From contig JAPFFF010000001.1 of NCBI GenBank assembly GCA_039105265.1, forward strand, positions 2,976,001 to 3,040,000: a stretch of DNA of 64,000 nucleotides, written 5' to 3'. Below, piece by piece: positions 59,231 through 64,000 of this stretch. This stretch comes from Tritrichomonas musculus (Eukaryota > Parabasalia > Tritrichomonadida > Tritrichomonadidae). The notes beneath the pieces are model-generated. The model saw only the letters and a program-made list of their open reading frames with translations, did no database searches and was not told the DNA's origin. The translations under genes were made by a program, and so were the position numbers. Each line of letters begins with the position of its first letter. Positions within the stretch are counted from its first letter, which is position 1.

Positions 59231-61156
59231 TCAATAGTCAATTTTCCACCTAGACATCATTTGTCTCGTATTTTTTTGTCCCTCTATTTCATACAAACCA
59301 TTCTTGAACCCAACAACTCTATACTTTCCTGGCTGTACATTTGACCTTCTCTTCATCATTCCATCCTTTTCGTTATACAATTTTACCGACATCCCTTTTG
59401 GCAAATAGAATCCTTTACTCGTCATTATGTCATAATTCTCCTTACAGATATTCATCACAATCAACGATTCCAGTTCTTTATCTTCATGAACCATCCTCGG
59501 AGAAACGGCTCCATAGGAGACTCCAGCAAGACTGGCACTTTTCCTGGCATATTTTGAGAGTGTTTTATGAGGTGCGTTATTATATTGCCTCACCAATTCT
59601 TCCATTATCGATGGAGTAATTATCCCAATTCCCATATTGTAAGCCATATCTCTCAGTGTTCTGATGACTCTATCTATCAGTCCCAAAGAACTGTGCATCG
59701 GGTCTGTTTTTACCTGTTTTTGCTCCTTTTTCATGAAGTCTGGATAGTTTCCCATTCTCATTCTTGGTGCAGTTTGCCATTCTATTCCATGTGTCCTATA
59801 GTATTCTTGTGCCTTTCTTGAGTTAAAAGAACCCTCTCCATCAAATGTCAAGCTCTTTATTACAACACCTGATTGCAGCAATTTATCGAGGGTTTTCAAG
59901 TAAGTATCTGCTGATTTATCATATTTCGCGAATCTCTGATGCTTTTCTTCCTTTTCTTCTCCAAACAATATCTGATTTACCAACGCAACGTACAAATACC
60001 TTGTATTGACATTTATCATGACCAAATAACATAATTTATCAACAAACATCAAATCGATAATATAAGAATTTCTTGATGAAACTTTATGGAGCTGATACAT
60101 CTTCGCGTTCTTTTTCAGCGGAAAGTATGATGTGTTCTCGGCTATTTTGACCTGTCTATCGGGAAACAAATTCTTCAAAGCTCTTATTTTACTCTCTGTT
60201 TTGAACCCAATAATATTTTGCTCCTGAGGAATTTCATAAGTTGAATATGTCGTTGGCTGGAAATAAAATTTATTGACGTATCTATTGTATCTCTCCTCTT
60301 CGGATAATCTACTCTCTCCCCAATTCCTACTGACTCTATTAAATTCCTCTTTATCTAGCAGTCTTTCATGATTATAAACAACAAATTCGTTCAATTTGTC
60401 CATAAAACTGTCTCTAAATATAGGTCTTTTAGGTCTTTGTCTCTTTTCCCATTCCTCAATAAATTCGTCATAAATTTGTCGAATATCATCATCTTGAATC
60501 ACAATTCTTGTATAAACTCTGGGCGTATCTTCAAAGAGATATATGTGTTTATTCCCTCCACTCGCAAAGCGAGAGTCTGCTGTGCAGCCGCCAGTCTTGC
60601 TGGAGTCTCCTATGGAGCCATTTTGCTGAATAAAATCTCTGACAGCACCAAATTGTGGCTTGTTTTTGTTGGTCAATTTTTGTCTGAACAATTCTTCTTT
60701 GGCTCTTTCGCAAGCATCTTTATATCTGGATTCATTGACTCTTTTGATGCCTTCTTTCAGTTGTTCTATCCTTGCAAAAAGCAATCTATCGATTCTGTCT
60801 TGGTTGATTCTCAAGAAATTATTTATGTGTTGAATGTCTGTTCGAGTAAAAGCGTGGTTATAAGTAAATTTTCTCCCATGATTGAAGCAATAAGAAGGAT
60901 CGTCCATATAGTCCAAAAAGTCGTCCAAAGAGTCTATTTTCTGATTTCCTAGCCAGTCCATTATCCTCTCAGCTTTATAATTTACTTTTTGTTGAGGGTC
61001 AGAAAGGCATCTACAAAATATCCGGATTTTATTGCTGGTATTCAGGACATCCCCGTCATTGCCTCTCAACATATCGTCTATCGGCAAGTTTGTTTCCGAT
61101 ATGATATGATTTATTATTTCATCCGAGTTATTGTAAAGCAATTTACTTGTATTCAT
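59231..61156 (-). CDS. Polinton integrase (rve/DDE family)
   Basis: The protein has 641 residues from ATG, convergent with the polymerase gene (15 bp between stops). An N-terminal helical part precedes an rve-like catalytic core at about residues 340-510 with acidic positions in IIDLMFVDKL (about 365), LTFDGEGSF (about 435) and GLIDRVIRTLRD (about 490), followed by QYNNAPHKTL as in retroviral-type integrases. The C-terminus has an SH3/chromo-like strand region (GMSVKLYNEKDG, GKYRVVGFKNGLYEIEG). It would insert the element into host DNA with a short target duplication. The gene contains a perfect 30-bp inverted repeat (59507-59536 with 60590-60619). Its start shares an 18-bp divergent promoter with the next gene. 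Confidence 0.92.
   Translation of the reverse strand: MNTSKLLYNNSDEIINHIISETNLPIDDMLRGNDGDVLNTSNKIRIFCRCLSDPQQKVNYKAERIMDWLGNQKIDSLDDFLDYMDDPSYCFNHGRKFTYNHAFTRTDIQHINNFLRINQDRIDRLLFARIEQLKEGIKRVNESRYKDACERAKEELFRQKLTNKNKPQFGAVRDFIQQNGSIGDSSKTGGCTADSRFASGGNKHIYLFEDTPRVYTRIVIQDDDIRQIYDEFIEEWEKRQRPKRPIFRDSFMDKLNEFVVYNHERLLDKEEFNRVSRNWGESRLSEEERYNRYVNKFYFQPTTYSTYEIPQEQNIIGFKTESKIRALKNLFPDRQVKIAENTSYFPLKKNAKMYQLHKVSSRNSYIIDLMFVDKLCYLVMINVNTRYLYVALVNQILFGEEKEEKHQRFAKYDKSADTYLKTLDKLLQSGVVIKSLTFDGEGSFNSRKAQEYYRTHGIEWQTAPRMRMGNYPDFMKKEQKQVKTDPMHSSLGLIDRVIRTLRDMAYNMGIGIITPSIMEELVRQYNNAPHKTLSKYARKSASLAGVSYGAVSPRMVHEDKELESLIVMNICKENYDIMTSKGFYLPKGMSVKLYNEKDGMMKRRSNVQPGKYRVVGFKNGLYEIEGQKNTRQMMSRWKIDY
59507..60619. 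repeat. perfect 30-bp inverted repeat inside the integrase gene
   Basis: The segment 59507-59536 (GGCTCCATAGGAGACTCCAG and on) is the exact reverse complement of 60590-60619. The match ends abruptly at both sides. In the integrase frame one copy encodes SLAGVSYGAV and the other, read in the opposite sense, SIGDSSKTGG. Confidence 0.9.
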
Positions 61157-61177
61157 TTTTTATTTGGTAGAAAATGA
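61153..61177. promoter_or_regulatory. overlapping divergent initiators
   Basis: Between two divergent ATGs lie only 17 bp. The plus strand reads TCATTTT at 61153-61159, and the minus strand reads TCATTTT opposite 61171-61177. Both match the trichomonad initiator consensus TCA(+1)Y-T/A. Each initiator overlaps the start codon of the opposite gene and would give a 5' leader of about 19 nt, the short length usual in these protists. Confidence 0.65.
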
Positions 61178-61473
61178 CATCGGCTCGTGAAGCGAGACTC
61201 CTTGAAAAGGCGGAGATGGCCCTTGCGCAGAAAGTGTCTCAAGAACAGCCCACTCTCCTCCCTCTCAAAAACTGGCACGGTAGAAAAACTTTCGCCACAC
61301 CTACTCTGAAACAACTGAAATCTCGTCTTCAATATTATCGAAGGATATTGAGCCAAACACCTCCCACGGACCCCAAAAAAATAGCCAAAAGAGAGAAGAT
61401 TCAACGAAAATATGACAGAGATATGAAGGTAAGAAATCTGTTAAATAGAGCTGTTAGCAATCTTTACTCCTGA
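61174..61473 (+). CDS. small basic element protein, 99 aa
   Basis: ATG-started, divergent from the integrase. It is basic and helical: an Ala/Glu-rich first helix (REARLLEKAEMALAQKVSQE), a linker (PLKNWHGRKTFATPT) and a basic helical C-terminal part (KRLQYY-type, then KKIAKREKIQRKYDRDMKVR). It could bind nucleic acid. It is followed 21 bp later by another same-strand gene. The family is not recognised. Confidence 0.6.
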   Translation: MTSAREARLLEKAEMALAQKVSQEQPTLLPLKNWHGRKTFATPTLKQLKSRLQYYRRILSQTPPTDPKKIAKREKIQRKYDRDMKVRNLLNRAVSNLYS

Positions 61474-61494
61474 AAATTTTTTGTTATTCAAATA

Positions 61495-62001
61495 ATGTCT
61501 GGAACTCTCCGACAAGCTCGTATACTGTCATCAGAAGCAAAAAGCAAGAACAATACATCAATTTCGCAAGAACAGAATACCAATATCCAAATAAATTACC
61601 CCAATGTCCCTCAACTTAACGCCTCAAAAACAGTCTCTCGAAGCAATTCGCTGTCTGATTTAAAGAACTACAATCAGCTTGACTCCCTCGAGCAAAAAAA
61701 TAAATTCCTCGAAATGCTCGTTTCTGTCTATGAGGACAATCCACTAAAAGTGAATGCTTATCTCGTTTGTAATACCACATCTCTCATGAATATGATTAAA
61801 CTCTTGACCGACGCAGATAAAGTCGAATTAGTATTGGACGAAGATATTGCCTGTAATTCCTGTTGTAGCTGCGATAAATTGATATATATTTCGAAGATTC
61901 TCATAACGAAAAACAACAAGACAGAAGACATGAAATATGCCTACAATGACATTTACTCACAGTTCATAAAATATGGTATAAGTCTCAAAATATGTGTTTA
62001 A
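61495..62001 (+). CDS. small element protein with Cys cluster, 168 aa
   Basis: ATG-started. A Ser/Asn/Gln-rich N-terminal third (RQARILSSEAKSKNNTSISQ) precedes a helical part (LEQKNKFLEMLVSVYEDNPL, NTTSLMNMIKLLTDADKVEL). A Cys cluster (DIACNSCCSCDKLIYI) may hold a metal, and a C-terminal region ends YGISLKICV. Its stop overlaps the stop of the convergent fibre-like gene. The family is not recognised. Confidence 0.6.
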   Translation: MSGTLRQARILSSEAKSKNNTSISQEQNTNIQINYPNVPQLNASKTVSRSNSLSDLKNYNQLDSLEQKNKFLEMLVSVYEDNPLKVNAYLVCNTTSLMNMIKLLTDADKVELVLDEDIACNSCCSCDKLIYISKILITKNNKTEDMKYAYNDIYSQFIKYGISLKICV

Positions 62002-64000
62002 GATTTGAAAATAGCCAATATATGTTCGTTTATTTTTGCACTTACTTTGCCCACAATACTTTGTTGAATCTTTAAAGTCATGGCATAATCCTCGTCCAAA
62101 ATTCTTCCATCATATAGAATTACATCTCCTATTTGATACAAATTAGCGTCATCGACATAAAATAAATAGTCTCCGTGTGTTGCGAATTTGACGCATCCGT
62201 TTTCTGAATCTACCTCTACAATGACACCAACAAATTCCTTCCATGAACCGTCTATGATTACAGAGCAAATACAGTCTGTGGTGTCTTCTGCTGTCGAACT
62301 GACGAACATATTTTTTTGTTGGTCTCTTCTGTACACATGACCTGATAAAAATACCGGTTTTCCAATCTTATAGTCCGATATTTCTTCGCCCGCTTCTATC
62401 GGGGCATAATGAGTAATCGTATTTGAACCATTTGATGATATTTTGCCAGAAACATATAAATTTGAATCAATTGTTGTATTTCTTGCAGTACCAAACATGC
62501 TAAATGATTGAAATCTATGACCATCAACATATATAAATACTTCACCAGTATCAGCAGTTTTTGAAGACCTATACATAAAGACAGTATTATAAGTATCATT
62601 ATATCCAAATCTAAATAAAGTAAGTGTATTTGAATCAATAGAACTAAAGAAACTTGCAATATTACTTTCGGTAGTATTAATTGTTAATGAACCATCATTA
62701 TTTTTTGCTACATATTTTCCATCACATTCTGATTCCGTCAAATATTTATCGTCATTTTTGTACAAATTAGTGCTGATTTCTACTTTATCTTTATTAATCG
62801 CTATTATTTTTGAACTATTCAAGAATAACGATAATTTTGGAATATTATTTTTTAATTCATACAATATTTCGCTCTTATTTGCCAAATCTAATCCAAAATT
62901 TATAAGCGCTTGTTTTGCTGAACTTGATGAATAAATATCAAATATATTTAAGTCAGAACCTTTTATCATAACTCGTCCAGCAACTACTAACTGGTCTCTT
63001 ATTGTTGTTTTATATTTTTGAGATTTATATGTGCAGTTTATCATATCGACATCTTTATATTGTATCATAAATTCTTCAGTATAAGGCGCATATCTTAATG
63101 TGACATAACTATTTTCGTTACATAATCTTATATCTGGATAATATGGATTATTCACTATTAGCGATGGAGAATTATTTGTAAAAGTAGTAGATATCGATAA
63201 TGAACCATCATCATTTTTCTCTACATAGCCCGATAAGTCGACAGGTTCTGGAATCTCACTTTTTAACGCATATTTATCGTCACATTCTTTAATTTTATCA
63301 AGTAAGTTATAATACATTTTCATAGATGATTTTTCGCTTAATACTTCATAATCTTTTGCTTCATCAATATCATTTAACGTCATTGTTTCATAATCTTCAA
63401 TTTTAAATCTATAGCTTCTTGTTGTTTCATCTTTTAATACAGCGGCTTCTATAATCATATCTTGAAAAATTTCCCAAATATATCGTAAAATTAATAGTGA
63501 TGATAATACATTGTTGTCATTAACAGCTTCATGAATATTATTAAAGAATATTTCCTTATCCTCATCATATATTTTTTCATCTTTAAGTATTTCGATATTA
63601 TTGTTTGTTAAATCACTTTTCTGAGCAAAATTATTTTTTACGAAATTTATGTTTGGAATACAATATTCGTCATAAACTTCAGGTTCGTATGAATAACTTA
63701 CAGACTCTAGGTCCACAACATAATTTCCGTTATATCTGAATGTTCCACCGTAATAGAAAAAGTATATAGAAAAAGTATTTTCGCCTTTCTTGTAATGATA
63801 ATATTCCGCGTCTTCACTATCATACAAATATTCTCCTGAAATATCTTCATTATTACAAGAGCCTTTCACAAAAAGTGATGATTTCTTTAATATGTTGCAT
63901 AAATCTCTATCCAAGTTTGTGATATAAGTTCTTTTATCCTCATCATTTGTTGTTTCATTTACGAATTTTGTAGCGATTGATAATTCTTGAGATATTTTCT
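61998..64000 (-). CDS. large fibre/tail-like protein, N-terminus beyond the window edge
   Basis: The frame is open from 61998 to the right edge, so the start is outside. Within the window there are at least 660 residues. After an N-terminal globular part come repeated blocks of the form KNDDGSLSISTTFTNNSPSL and KNNDGSLTINTTESNIASFF, each followed by beta-rich sequence (LRYAPYTEEFMIQYKDVDMI; VFMYRSSKTADTGEVFIYVD) and an IDSNLYVSGKI / IRDQLVVAGRV unit. The C-terminus (GKPVFLSGHVYRR, FVGVIVEVDSENGCVKFATH, SIVGKVSAKINEHILAIF) resembles a small beta-domain seen at the ends of phage and viral fibres. It is probably a surface fibre of the particle; the call is from pattern, not from a search. Confidence 0.62.
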   Translation of the reverse strand, partial: KISQELSIATKFVNETTNDEDKRTYITNLDRDLCNILKKSSLFVKGSCNNEDISGEYLYDSEDAEYYHYKKGENTFSIYFFYYGGTFRYNGNYVVDLESVSYSYEPEVYDEYCIPNINFVKNNFAQKSDLTNNNIEILKDEKIYDEDKEIFFNNIHEAVNDNNVLSSLLILRYIWEIFQDMIIEAAVLKDETTRSYRFKIEDYETMTLNDIDEAKDYEVLSEKSSMKMYYNLLDKIKECDDKYALKSEIPEPVDLSGYVEKNDDGSLSISTTFTNNSPSLIVNNPYYPDIRLCNENSYVTLRYAPYTEEFMIQYKDVDMINCTYKSQKYKTTIRDQLVVAGRVMIKGSDLNIFDIYSSSSAKQALINFGLDLANKSEILYELKNNIPKLSLFLNSSKIIAINKDKVEISTNLYKNDDKYLTESECDGKYVAKNNDGSLTINTTESNIASFFSSIDSNTLTLFRFGYNDTYNTVFMYRSSKTADTGEVFIYVDGHRFQSFSMFGTARNTTIDSNLYVSGKISSNGSNTITHYAPIEAGEEISDYKIGKPVFLSGHVYRRDQQKNMFVSSTAEDTTDCICSVIIDGSWKEFVGVIVEVDSENGCVKFATHGDYLFYVDDANLYQIGDVILYDGRILDEDYAMTLKIQQSIVGKVSAKINEHILAIFKS

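Larger units (their letters stand above)
23896..64000. mobile_element. very large Maverick/Polinton-type element, right end outside window
   Basis: The hallmark Polinton set is present: protein-primed DNA polymerase B, an rve-type integrase, an FtsK/HerA-like packaging ATPase, a major capsid protein (two copies) and a penton candidate, plus fibre-like proteins. The left end is not pinned down but must lie between about 22.8 and 24.3 kb; the right end is beyond the window, so terminal inverted repeats cannot be compared. At about 40 kb or more it is well above the usual 15-25 kb, mainly because of giant helical-protein genes. No adenovirus-type protease is recognised here; it may lie beyond the edge. 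Most frames are long and open, so the copy is probably young, with about two or three breaks including one insertion. Confidence 0.85.

Noticed and set aside
60368-60952. 194-aa plus frame antisense to the integrase
   Set aside because: It shares SLAGVSYGA with the integrase only because of the 30-bp inverted repeat; no independent support.
61174-62001. Adenovirus-type cysteine protease
   Set aside because: Looked for a His...Asp/Glu...Cys pattern in the small genes; none is convincing, and the Cys cluster at 61495-62001 looks like a metal site instead.
23896-64000. Retrovirus or LTR element as source of the integrase
   Set aside because: There is no reverse transcriptase or LTR, and the polymerase is family B; the gene set is that of a Polinton.

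Overview
The window looks like a scaffold from a trichomonad (parabasalid) protist, most likely Tritrichomonas (T. foetus or a close relative). The evidence is the very AT-rich sequence, the apparent absence of introns, and families typical of these genomes: BspA-like LRR_5 repeats, DUF3447/ankyrin proteins, Sel1 repeats, surface proteins with FTDSNGF repeats, and a very large Maverick/Polinton. Trichomonas vaginalis is the main alternative. No database search was possible.

Left part (1 to about 19 kb): host chromosome with scattered, often decayed genes. These are a small unknown ORF (193-690); a disrupted DUF3447/ankyrin plus BspA-LRR gene (3619-5689); a decayed PA14-like gene (about 6000-6831); an apparently intact BTB/BACK-like, coiled-coil, LRR_5 gene (7259-10279, minus); a broken unknown gene (about 10825-11488, minus); a tRNA-Ala(AGC) (11733-11804); an intact type I membrane protein (12045-13394, minus); a second ankyrin/LRR remnant (about 14380-14640, minus) next to a truncated Sel1 gene (14643-15101); a C2-domain protein with a TerD-like C-terminus (15338-16909, minus); and a 5'-truncated beta-helix-like surface protein with an 18-bp repeat array (17053-18821).

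Middle (19 to 24 kb): repeat-rich DNA. It holds a roughly 2.45-kb element bounded by inverted repeats of about 160 bp, a 122-bp triple tandem repeat, a pyrimidine tract, a GC-rich island with a hairpin, a small secreted-protein gene and a 20-bp GC-rich tandem repeat.

Right part (about 24 to 64 kb): one very large Maverick/Polinton-type fossil element that runs off the right edge. In order: a very large helical-protein region interrupted by a 1.6-kb nest of foldback repeats; a small acidic-tailed protein; a packaging ATPase; two small reverse-strand genes and a 43-residue membrane miniprotein; two tandem copies of the major capsid gene; a penton candidate; a fibre-like protein; a 28-bp tandem repeat array; a Gln-rich coiled-coil protein; a second giant protein of 3,123 residues; protein-primed DNA polymerase B; an integrase on the minus strand; two small genes; and a second fibre-like protein. 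Most long frames are open, so the copy looks young, with about two or three breaks. Polymerase and integrase would serve replication and insertion; ATPase, capsid, penton and fibre proteins would serve particle assembly. The role of the giant repeat proteins is unknown, and they are the most novel part of the window.
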